NCBI RefSeq assembly: GCF_934643405.1
Contig: NZ_CAKUCL010000097.1
Location: 1-23,558, forward strand
Source: an uncultured Actinoplanes sp.
GTDB lineage: Bacteria; Actinomycetota; Actinomycetes; Mycobacteriales; Micromonosporaceae
Length of the DNA: 23,558 bases
Direction of reading: 5' to 3'
Shown: in pieces, positions 7,733 through 14,449 of the stretch
How the letters are laid out: every line of letters starts with the position of its first letter
Position numbering within the stretch: the stretch's first letter is position 1
Notes under the pieces: model-generated
What the model was told of the DNA's origin: nothing
Database searches by the model: none
What the model saw: only the letters and a program-made list of their open reading frames with translations
Translations under genes and position numbers: made by a program

Positions 7733-9163
7733 TCAGCTCACGTGGCCGTGGTCGCGGGCCCACTTGTAGAGCTCCGCCTCGGCCTCGTCCCGGGTCAGCG
7801 GCCCCCGGTCCAGGCGCAGCTCCTTGAGATGACGCCAGGCCTGGCCGACGATCGGGCCGGGCGGCACGCCGAGCAGCTCCATGATCGCGTTGCCGTCCAG
7901 GTCGGGGCGGACCCGCGCGAGGTCCTCCTCCGCGGCGATCCGGGCGATTCTCTCCTCGAGCGCGTCGTAATCGGCGGCGAGCCCGGCGGCCTTGCGCTTG
8001 TTGCGGGTGGTCACGTCGGAGCGGGTCAGCTTGTGCAGACGGGGGAGCAGCGGCCCGGCGTCGGTCACGTACCGCCGCACCGCCGAGTCCGTCCACTCGC
8101 CCCGCCCGTACCCGTAGAAGCGCAGGTGCAGGGCGACCAGCTCGACCACGTCGGAGATGACGTCCTTCGGGTACTTCATCGCCTTCATCCGCTGCTTGGT
8201 GAGCCGCGCGCCGACGATCTCGTGGTGGTGGAAGCTGACCCGGCCGTCGCGACCGACCGCCTTGGTGGCCGGCTTGCCCACGTCGTGCATCAGGGCGGCC
8301 ATCCGCAGCACGAAGTCCGGACCGGTGTCGCCCTCGAGGCGGATCGCGTTCTGCACGACGATCAACGTGTGCTCGTAGACGTCCTTGTGCTGGGCGTGCT
8401 CGTCGATCTCCAGCTTGAGCCCGGAGATCTCCGGGATGAACCGGTCGGCCAGCCCGGTGTCGACCAGCAACCGCAGGCCGGCGATCGGATCGGCGCCGCA
8501 CAACAGCTTCGTGAACTCGTCCCGGATCCGCTCGGCCGTGATGCGGTCCAGATCGGCAGCCATGTCCCGCATCGCCGAAATGACCGATTCATCCACAGTG
8601 AACCGCAGCTTCGCGGCGAACCGGGCGGCCCGCAACATCCGAAGTGGATCATCGCCGAACGACACGGACGGGGCCGACGGCGTACGGATGACCCGGTCCG
8701 CAAGGTCTTTGACGCCACCGAACGGATCCGTGAAGTCGTGACCCGGCAGCGACACCGCCATCGCGTTGATCGTGAAGTCGCGCCGCGACAGGTCCTCCAG
8801 CAGCGATTTCCCGTACCGCACCACCGGATTGCGGGTGACCCCGTCGTACGCCTCGGCACGGAACGTGGTGATCTCGATCCGCAAACCGTTCTTCTGGATC
8901 CCGATCGTGCCGAACTCGCGCCCGGTCTCCCAGATCGCGTCGGCCCAGCCCTGCACCACCTCGAGCGTCTGCTCCGGCAGCGCGTCGGTGCAGAAGTCGA
9001 GATCGTCGCCGAGACGACCGAGCAACGCGTCGCGCACCGAGCCGCCGACCAGGTGCAACTCGTGGCCGGCGGCGCCGAACCGGCGCCCCAGCTCGTCGGC
9101 GACGGGAGACACGCGAAGCAATTCGGCGACCGCGTTCTGCTGGGCGGCATTCAACACAGACAT
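7733..9163 (-). CDS. cca: CCA tRNA nucleotidyltransferase with HD domain
   Basis: Predicted 476-aa enzyme that adds or repairs the 3'-terminal CCA of tRNAs; actinobacterial copies are often named pcnA. The class II nucleotidyltransferase head has LVGGSVRDALLGR (about 38-50) and the metal-binding DDLDF (about 53-57), then EITTFRAE, the RRDFTINAMA block (about 127-136) and DDPLRMLRAARFAAKL (about 171-186). An HD domain with LMHDVGKP (about 291-298) follows, as in the HD-containing bacterial forms. The ATG at 9163 lies about 80 bases from the divergent gene at 9246. In mycobacteria and Streptomyces the same gene stands next to the murJ region, as it does here. Confidence 0.95.
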   Translation of the reverse strand: MSVLNAAQQNAVAELLRVSPVADELGRRFGAAGHELHLVGGSVRDALLGRLGDDLDFCTDALPEQTLEVVQGWADAIWETGREFGTIGIQKNGLRIEITTFRAEAYDGVTRNPVVRYGKSLLEDLSRRDFTINAMAVSLPGHDFTDPFGGVKDLADRVIRTPSAPSVSFGDDPLRMLRAARFAAKLRFTVDESVISAMRDMAADLDRITAERIRDEFTKLLCGADPIAGLRLLVDTGLADRFIPEISGLKLEIDEHAQHKDVYEHTLIVVQNAIRLEGDTGPDFVLRMAALMHDVGKPATKAVGRDGRVSFHHHEIVGARLTKQRMKAMKYPKDVISDVVELVALHLRFYGYGRGEWTDSAVRRYVTDAGPLLPRLHKLTRSDVTTRNKRKAAGLAADYDALEERIARIAAEEDLARVRPDLDGNAIMELLGVPPGPIVGQAWRHLKELRLDRGPLTRDEAEAELYKWARDHGHVS

Positions 9164-9233
9164 GGGATGACCAGCCTAGCTTCACCGGACCGGCGCCCGG
9201 ACGGCGGGCGTGGCGGCCCGGCGGATCACCGGG

Positions 9234-9239
9234 CAGTAT
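9234..9239 (+). promoter_or_regulatory. Weak -10-like box before the 293-aa gene
   Basis: CAGTAT ends 6 bases before the GTG at 9246 and keeps the A at position 2 and the T at position 6 of TANNNT. The layout resembles the leaderless arrangement at 13730-13742, but the box is a poor match and there is no -35. Confidence 0.3.
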
Positions 9240-9245
9240 GGGCGG

Positions 9246-10127
9246 GTGCCCGTTTCCGAGGCGCTGCGTCGCCTGAGCGAGGATCCCCATTTCTGGACGG
9301 GCGACGGCGCGATCACCGACGACCCCGACGCCACCGAGCTGCGTGTGTCCTTCCCGGTCACCGGCGGTTACGCGCTGGTCCTGGAGCTCGACCTGACCAC
9401 CGGCGAGCGCACGCTCGGCCTGCGCGGCCCGGCCTCCAGCGAGCCGGTCCAGCTGGCCTGGGCGCCGGCCGGCGGCCCGTACCCCGCGGCTCTGCGCTGG
9501 TGGGAGCTCGACGTCTTCGCCCGGGTGATCGCGCTGGAAGACCCGACCCTGCCGCATCCGGGCCTGGTGGTGGCGTTGCTGTCCCCGTTCGCGCCCGCGA
9601 CGGCCGACGACGACGAGCCGACCGTGGCGGCGATGCGCGAGGCCGCGTACCGGTCGTTGCGCCGCGAGGTGGAGCCACCCCCGCCGAGCGGTCCGGAACA
9701 GGCGCCGCTGCCGCTGTTCACCGGCGACCACTGGTGGCCGGCGCCGCCGAGCGCGTCACCCCAGGTGCTCGACGAGGCCACGATCGCCCGCCTGACCGGC
9801 CCGGATCACGCGTTTCTCGAGGTCCGCGGCGGCTCACGCTTCCCGCGGGAACTACTTGCCGATCTCGTACGGAAATCGGCCGCGCACCTGGAGCGCATGC
9901 CCAGCCAGTCCTGGTATGCCGACACCCGCCCGCTGGCCCGGCACATCCTCGACACCGGCGACCTGCGGCCGGTGCCCGCGCTGCTCGGCGCGCTCACCGA
10001 GGCCGGCTGCGATCATCCGACGGTGCTGGACGCGTTGAGCGAGCCTCTGGTCGCCGCCGAGGCGTGCTGGATGGTCGAGACGCTCGCCGGCGCGCACCCG
10101 GGCACCCTCCTGAGGCGTCGCCTGTGA
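9246..10127 (+). CDS. Hypothetical protein, unrecognised
   Basis: Predicted 293-aa protein with no membrane segment and no signal peptide, so probably cytoplasmic. I do not recognise a family. The first half is acidic and Trp-containing and looks like a beta-rich fold (FPVTGGYALVLELDLTTGERTLGLRG, about 27-52). A Pro-rich linker lies near 143-155, and a helical second half runs to the end (LEVRGGSRFPRELLADLVRKSAAHLERMPSQSW). The GTG at 9246 was chosen because the upstream extension to 9210 has no support. There is no Shine-Dalgarno site, which suggests a leaderless mRNA. It lies between divergent cca and murJ, where mycobacteria and Streptomyces carry a large secreted DUF6049-type protein, so it may be a lineage-specific replacement. 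Confidence 0.8.
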   Translation: MPVSEALRRLSEDPHFWTGDGAITDDPDATELRVSFPVTGGYALVLELDLTTGERTLGLRGPASSEPVQLAWAPAGGPYPAALRWWELDVFARVIALEDPTLPHPGLVVALLSPFAPATADDDEPTVAAMREAAYRSLRREVEPPPPSGPEQAPLPLFTGDHWWPAPPSASPQVLDEATIARLTGPDHAFLEVRGGSRFPRELLADLVRKSAAHLERMPSQSWYADTRPLARHILDTGDLRPVPALLGALTEAGCDHPTVLDALSEPLVAAEACWMVETLAGAHPGTLLRRRL

Positions 10128-10137
10128 CTTCCCCCTT

Positions 10138-10143
10138 TATGGT
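10138..10143 (+). promoter_or_regulatory. -10 box of a promoter between the 293-aa gene and murJ
   Basis: TATGGT fits TANNNT and lies 7 bases before a GTG at 10151 that opens a 9-codon ORF. The same hexamer occurs before the pseudokinase leader at 12100. No clear -35 was found. Confidence 0.5.
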
Positions 10144-10150
10144 GATTGGC

Positions 10151-10180
10151 GTGTTCGAACAGCTCGGGAGTGTCCGGTGA
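10151..10180 (+). CDS. Possible leaderless 9-codon upstream ORF coupled to murJ
   Basis: A GTG 7 bases after a TATGGT box opens a short ORF with predicted product MFEQLGSVR. Its stop TGA overlaps the murJ start as GTGA. Translation of the short ORF would deliver ribosomes directly to the murJ start, whose own GGGAG site lies within the short ORF. The peptide has no known motif. A palindrome TGTTCGAACA (10152-10161) overlaps its first codons. Such leaderless short ORFs are common in actinobacteria, but this one is supported only by position. Confidence 0.35.
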   Translation: MFEQLGSVR

Positions 10181-11964
10181 GCGGCGGCCTGTATCGCAGT
10201 GCCCACGCCACGCCGGACGGTGAGCCCCCCTACCACCAGGACGGCGTCACGCTGATCTCGGTGGATTCGCCGCTCCCCCAGACCGGCCCCGCGGGCGACC
10301 AGGCACTGCCACCGGAGGACATACCACCGGGCGACGGGTCCGGCCCGTCCGACGAGGGCGGCAGCGCCACCGCGAACAGCGCGATCATGGCGGTCGGCAG
10401 CATCGTCAGCCGTCTGATCGGCTTCGTCCGCAACGCGCTGATCGGCATGACCCTCGGCGCCGGCATCGGCGACGCGTACACCAGCGCCCAGTTCCTCCCC
10501 GGGCAGATCTACGAGCTGCTCCTCGGCGGCATCCTGTCCAGCGTCCTGATCCCCTTGCTGGTGCGGCGCCGCAAGGCCGATCCCGACGGCGGCCTCGATT
10601 TCACTCGCAGGCTGCTCACCTTCGCGGTCGTGTCGCTCGGCATCGCCACGGTCCTGGTCGTCTTCCTGGCGCCGGCGATCACCGCGATCCAGTCCAGCAG
10701 CGACACCTCGCCGGCCTACCGCGACCTGGTCACCCACTTCGCGTACCTGATCCTGCCGATCATCTTCTTCACCGGCCTGTCCGCGCTGATCGGCGCGGTG
10801 CTCAACGTGCGCGGTCACTTCGCCGCGCCGATGTGGGCGCCGATCCTGAACAACCTCGTGGTGATCGCCACCTGCGGCGTCTTCATCGCCGTCTTCGGCA
10901 CCACGAAGGGCCTGCAGCCGCAGGACATGACCGCCGGACGCATCGCGCTGATCGGCGGCGGCACCCTGCTCGGCATGGTGGTGCAGGCGCTCGGACTGCT
11001 GCCGGCGCTGCGCAGGGTCGGCTTCAGCTGGCGGTGGCGCTGGGCGCCGCGGTCGCTGGGCCTCGGCGAGATCGGCCGGTTGGCCGGCTGGATGCTCTGC
11101 TACGTCGGCGCCAACCAGATCGCCATCTTCGCGGTGGTCCGCATCCTGAACCGGGTGGCCGGCAAGGACAGTGCCAGCGTGCTCGCCTTCAACAACGTCT
11201 ACCTGCTGACCATGATGGCGCACGGCATCGTCGGGGTCTCGGTGATGACGGCGCTGCTGCCGAAGATGAGCGCGGCGGCGGCCGAGGGCCGCATGGCCGA
11301 GGTGAGTGCGGACCTCAGCAAGGGAATCCGGCTCACGGCCGCGGCGCTCGCTCCCATCGCGGTTGTGTACGGCGTACTCGGCGCCCCGATCGCGGTGACC
11401 CTGTTCCAGGGCGGGGCGTTCAGCAACAAGGCCGCCCTGGACACCGGAACGGTCCTGGTGGTGGCGGCGTTCGCGGTCCTGCCGCTGTCGATCAGCTACC
11501 TCTGCACGTACGCGTTCTATTCGTTGCAGGGCAACAAGACCGCCGCCCTGATCAACCTACCGGTCGTCGCCGTGCGGATCGGCGCGTACGTCGTGCTCGC
11601 CGCGGTGCTGGACAAGTCGCTCTCGGCGGCCGGCATGACGGCCGGCAACGCGATCTCGTACGTGGTGTCCGCGCTGATCTCGCTGGCCGTGCTGCGCCGC
11701 CGCATCGGCCGGCTGAATCTCGGCTCGATGGCGAGCGGCCTGATCCGGGTGCTGGTGGCCGCGGCGATCGCGGCCGCGCTCGGTCTGCTGGTGGTGCACA
11801 TGCTGCCCGGCACCGGCGCGCCGTCCGGCCGCGGCGAGGCGCTGATCCAGATTTTCGCCGGTGGCTTCGTCATCCTGGTGGCCTACCTGGCCGCCGCCAC
11901 GCTGCTGCGGGTGCGGGAGGTCAGTCAGGTGATCGGCATGGTGAGGCGCAAAATCGGCCGCTGA
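10177..11964 (+). CDS. murJ: Lipid II flippase MurJ (MviN)
   Basis: Predicted 595-aa MOP-superfamily membrane protein that moves lipid II from the inner to the outer face of the membrane for peptidoglycan synthesis. A hydrophilic N-terminal tail of about 66 residues precedes the core, which begins with ANSAIMAVGSIVSRLIGFVR, a hallmark of the family. About 14 hydrophobic segments follow, with conserved blocks such as GDAYTSAQFLPGQIYELLLGG and VMTALLPKMSAAAAEG. The protein ends after the last helices with a short basic tail. It lacks the fused pseudokinase of mycobacterial MviN, which here is the next gene. The GTG at 10177 has GGGAG 6 bases upstream and overlaps the stop of a mini-ORF. Confidence 0.96.
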   Translation: MSGGLYRSAHATPDGEPPYHQDGVTLISVDSPLPQTGPAGDQALPPEDIPPGDGSGPSDEGGSATANSAIMAVGSIVSRLIGFVRNALIGMTLGAGIGDAYTSAQFLPGQIYELLLGGILSSVLIPLLVRRRKADPDGGLDFTRRLLTFAVVSLGIATVLVVFLAPAITAIQSSSDTSPAYRDLVTHFAYLILPIIFFTGLSALIGAVLNVRGHFAAPMWAPILNNLVVIATCGVFIAVFGTTKGLQPQDMTAGRIALIGGGTLLGMVVQALGLLPALRRVGFSWRWRWAPRSLGLGEIGRLAGWMLCYVGANQIAIFAVVRILNRVAGKDSASVLAFNNVYLLTMMAHGIVGVSVMTALLPKMSAAAAEGRMAEVSADLSKGIRLTAAALAPIAVVYGVLGAPIAVTLFQGGAFSNKAALDTGTVLVVAAFAVLPLSISYLCTYAFYSLQGNKTAALINLPVVAVRIGAYVVLAAVLDKSLSAAGMTAGNAISYVVSALISLAVLRRRIGRLNLGSMASGLIRVLVAAAIAAALGLLVVHMLPGTGAPSGRGEALIQIFAGGFVILVAYLAAATLLRVREVSQVIGMVRRKIGR

Positions 11965-11972
11965 CCGCATCA

Positions 11973-11986
11973 GTGATCTCCATCAC
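11973..11986. promoter_or_regulatory. Crp-like dyad GTGA-N6-TCAC
   Basis: GTGATCTCCATCAC has 5-bp inverted arms and the core of the cyclic-AMP receptor protein site. It lies 9 bases after murJ and about 125 bases before the predicted promoter of the pseudokinase gene. Binding by a Crp/Fnr-family regulator is possible. The position is too far upstream for simple class I or II activation. Confidence 0.35.
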
Positions 11987-12099
11987 CCGCTCTGACCAGC
12001 GATTTCACCGACGTAACCTGCGACACACCAGCTGAACGGCCCACCCGGGCCGCCTGCCGCGCCGGGGGGACGACCTGCCGGACCGTGGCCCCGGGCGGG

Positions 12100-12105
12100 T
12101 ATGGT
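12100..12105 (+). promoter_or_regulatory. -10 box upstream of the polycysteine leader ORF
   Basis: TATGGT matches TANNNT and places transcription start near 12112, only a few bases before the ATG at 12116. The transcript would then have an almost absent 5' leader. A partial -35-like CTGCCG (12075-12080) has a 19-base spacer and is weak. Confidence 0.45.
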
Positions 12106-12115
12106 CGGTGTCGGC

Positions 12116-12175
12116 ATGCGCCCGGTGGCGCTGTGCTGTTGTGCACAGAGCGGAGCATCGAGGGAGGACGGGTGA
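12116..12175 (+). CDS. Candidate polycysteine leader peptide
   Basis: A 19-codon ORF, MRPVALCCCAQSGASREDG, begins 10 bases after a TATGGT box. Its stop overlaps the GTG start of the pseudokinase gene as GTGA (12172-12175). Codons 7-9 are TGC TGT TGT; TGT is expected to be rare in so GC-rich a genome. In mycobacteria, short leaderless ORFs with consecutive Cys codons act as cysteine-responsive attenuators of the gene behind them, so this is a candidate of that class. The ribosome-binding site of the pseudokinase gene (GGGAGGA, 12162-12168) lies within the leader, so translation of the leader could expose or block it. An in-frame ATG at 12101 overlaps the -10 box and is unlikely to be used. Confidence 0.5.
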   Translation: MRPVALCCCAQSGASREDG

Positions 12176-13701
12176 CCCAGGTCGGCGAAGGCCACGAGAC
12201 CGCGGCCGATGCGGACGGGCCGGTCATGACCTTCGGTGCACCCACCGCAGGTGAGATCCTGGCCGAGCGGTACCAGCTCGAGGAGCACGTCAACAACGAC
12301 AGCGCGGGCCGGCAGGTCTGGCGCGGTGTGGACGTCGTCCTGCGGCGGCCGGTCGCGGTGGTGCTGCGCCTGCCCGGTGGCGAGCCCGCCGCCGAGATGC
12401 TGCAGGCCGCGGTCGACGCGAGCCGCGTGATCCACCCGAACCTGGTCGGCGTCTACGACGCGATCGACGAGGGCACCCGGGCCTATGTGGTGCGCGAGTG
12501 GGTCGACGGCGAGTCGCTGCGGGAGCTGGTGACCGAGGAGGGCCCGCTCGACCCGGGCCGCGCCACGACGATCGCGCACGCGCTGGTCGACGCGCTCACC
12601 GCGGTGCACGCCACCGGCATGGTGCACGGCAACGTGCACCCGGGCACCACGCTGATCGCCGACGACGGCCGGGTGGTCCTGGCCGACGCGCGCGCCGACT
12701 CGGCCGACGACGTCGAGAGCGACGTGCGCGCGGTCGGCGGCATTCTTTACTACGCGCTCACCGCGCACTGGCCGCACGCCGAGGCCGGCGCCTCCGCCCT
12801 GCCCGACGCGAACCGTGACGGCAGCGGCAACCTGGCGACCCCGCGGCAGATCCGCGCGGGCGTCCCGGCATACCTCGACGACCTGACGATGGACCTGCTG
12901 GACAAGCGGGTGGCCGCCCCGGAGGCGGACGCGCTCGCCGCCGAGCTGGCCCGGCTGGACGCCGCCGAGGAGGACTACGACGACGTCGGTCCGCTGCGGT
13001 TCGCGCAGAACGCGACGACCGAGCCGGTCCGCAGCACCCCGAAGATCGTTCTCGGGGTCGCGGCGCTGGTCGTGATCGCGGTGATCGGTCTGGTCTTCGG
13101 CATCCGCGCGATCACCAGTTCGGGCAGTCCCGACCCGAGCGCCACGAACAAGGCGGACGCCGGCGCCAACGGCACCACCTCCACCGAGGCACAGCCGCCC
13201 GCCGCGCAGCCGAAGAAGATCCCGCTGACCGGCGACATGGTCCGGATCGTCGACCCGCCGCCGGGCGACCGGCAGGACACCGGCCAGGCGGCGTTCACGG
13301 TCGACAACGACCCGGACACGGTGTGGGAGACCCAGCGGTTCACCCGGGCCAACTTCGGCAACCTGAAGAAGGGCATGGGCGTACTGATCAACCTCGGTAC
13401 GCCGCGGTCGCTCGCCGAGATCTCGGTGGAGACGTCCATCCCGGGCGTCGCGATGGACATCCGCACCGGCCCGGCCGACTACGGCGACAACTCGCAGGGC
13501 GACAAGAAGGTCGTCGACACGTACAAGAAGCTGGGCGACGGGGACACGGAGAAGACCGACGGCACCCGCGAGGTGTTCTCGGTGTTCGACCGGAACCAGA
13601 AATACCAGTACGTACTGGTCTTCCTGACCGAGCTGCCGCACGCCGAAGAGGGCAGCGGCTACAAGGTCAGCGTCAACAAGATCGAGCTGACCGGGTACTG
13701 A
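12172..13701 (+). CDS. Membrane pseudokinase with extracytoplasmic beta domain (MurJ partner)
   Basis: Predicted 509-aa single-pass protein. The N-terminal half is kinase-like (about 30-265), but the ATP-binding Gly loop, the VAIK lysine (VAVVLRL here), the HRD aspartate (HGNVHPGTTLI, His at about 152) and the DFG motif are all missing, so it should be catalytically dead. One membrane helix is at about 292-314. The extracytoplasmic part (about 360-509, AFTVDNDPDTVWETQRF and IPGVAMDIRTG) resembles a galactose-binding-like beta sandwich. In Mycobacterium tuberculosis the same pseudokinase, helix and beta domain are fused to MurJ and recruit FhaA. Here they form a separate gene 207 bases behind murJ. 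The GTG at 12172 has a GGGAGGA site, whereas the open frame extends back to 12085. It precedes sigM. Confidence 0.9.
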   Translation: MTQVGEGHETAADADGPVMTFGAPTAGEILAERYQLEEHVNNDSAGRQVWRGVDVVLRRPVAVVLRLPGGEPAAEMLQAAVDASRVIHPNLVGVYDAIDEGTRAYVVREWVDGESLRELVTEEGPLDPGRATTIAHALVDALTAVHATGMVHGNVHPGTTLIADDGRVVLADARADSADDVESDVRAVGGILYYALTAHWPHAEAGASALPDANRDGSGNLATPRQIRAGVPAYLDDLTMDLLDKRVAAPEADALAAELARLDAAEEDYDDVGPLRFAQNATTEPVRSTPKIVLGVAALVVIAVIGLVFGIRAITSSGSPDPSATNKADAGANGTTSTEAQPPAAQPKKIPLTGDMVRIVDPPPGDRQDTGQAAFTVDNDPDTVWETQRFTRANFGNLKKGMGVLINLGTPRSLAEISVETSIPGVAMDIRTGPADYGDNSQGDKKVVDTYKKLGDGDTEKTDGTREVFSVFDRNQKYQYVLVFLTELPHAEEGSGYKVSVNKIELTGY

Positions 13702-13729
13702 CAGGTCCCGCGACGTCGGCTCTCTCCGC

Positions 13730-13735
13730 TAGATT
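13730..13735 (+). promoter_or_regulatory. -10 box of a leaderless promoter for sigM
   Basis: TAGATT matches TANNNT and ends exactly 6 bases before the sigM GTG at 13742, so transcription should start at or beside the start codon. No Shine-Dalgarno site precedes this GTG. No convincing -35 was seen. Read-through from the pseudokinase gene, 40 bases upstream, is also likely. Confidence 0.6.
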
Positions 13736-13741
13736 GCTCGC

Positions 13742-14449
13742 GTGAGGTCCGGCGACGCTTCGTCCGGTGTGCCCGGTGCGGATGGGTCCGCGCCGAGCGA
13801 CGCCGAGCTGCTGCGCGCCCATGTGGACGGTGATCGCGAGGCGTTCGCCGAGCTGGTCCGCCGCCACCGGAACAGGTTGTGGGCGGTCGCCCTGCGCACG
13901 ATCGGCGACCGCGAGGAGGCCGCCGACGCGGTGCAGGACGCGTTGTTGTCCGCGCACCGCAACGCGGCCCGGTTCCGCGGCGACTCGGCCGTCACCACCT
14001 GGCTGCACCGCATCGTGGTGAACGCCTGCCTGGACCGCATCCGCCGGCGCCAGGCGCACCCGACCGTCCCGCTGCCCGACGGCAACCGCACCGAGGACCG
14101 GCCGGCCGGGGTGGAACCGGCCGCGCCCGCCACCGACCACGACACCGCCCTGCTCGTCCGGGAGGCGCTGGCCGGGCTGCCCGCCGAGCAGCGGGCCGCG
14201 ATCGTGCTGGTCGACGTGCAGGGCTACCCGGTGGCCGAGGCGGCCGAGATCCTGGGTGTCGCGGAGGGCACGATCAAGAGCCGTTGCGCCCGCGGCCGCG
14301 CCCGGATGGCCCTGGCGCTGGGCCATCTGCGCGGGGGAGACACCGATCACTCGCCGGACGGGAACCCGGCGGGCGCCGAGGCCGTCTCATCCGGACCGGC
14401 AGCGGCCACGCCGCTGCCCGGGTCGCGTGATCGGAGGGACCAGAGGTGA
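13742..14449 (+). CDS. sigM: ECF RNA polymerase sigma factor SigM
   Basis: Predicted 235-aa extracytoplasmic-function sigma factor that directs RNA polymerase to stress promoters. Region 2 spans about 32-105 (DREAFAELVRRHRNRLW, GDREEAADAVQDALLSAHRNAARFRG, TWLHRIVVNACLDRIRRR). Region 4 spans about 140-192 (LAGLPAEQRAAIVLVDVQGYPVAEAAEILGVAEGTIKSRCARGRARM). A polar tail of about 40 residues follows. The name rests on order: sigM stands between murJ and the anti-sigma/trxB genes, as in mycobacteria and Streptomyces. Its last codon and stop overlap the start of the anti-sigma gene by 4 bases (GTGA), which implies coupled, balanced synthesis. Confidence 0.92.
   Translation: MRSGDASSGVPGADGSAPSDAELLRAHVDGDREAFAELVRRHRNRLWAVALRTIGDREEAADAVQDALLSAHRNAARFRGDSAVTTWLHRIVVNACLDRIRRRQAHPTVPLPDGNRTEDRPAGVEPAAPATDHDTALLVREALAGLPAEQRAAIVLVDVQGYPVAEAAEILGVAEGTIKSRCARGRARMALALGHLRGGDTDHSPDGNPAGAEAVSSGPAAATPLPGSRDRRDQR

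Noticed and set aside
10152..10161. TGTTCGAACA as a LexA (SOS) box
   Set aside because: The actinobacterial SOS box needs the half-sites separated by four bases (TCGAAC-N4-GTTCGA type); this is only a compact 10-bp palindrome.
7646..10180. Plus-strand open frame of 844 codons
   Set aside because: It runs antisense through cca and in the wrong frame through the 293-aa gene. Only its last nine codons matter, as the possible mini-ORF before murJ.
11983..13641. Minus-strand open frame of 552 codons opposite the pseudokinase gene
   Set aside because: Typical high-GC shadow frame; the plus strand encodes a recognised domain order with a ribosome site.
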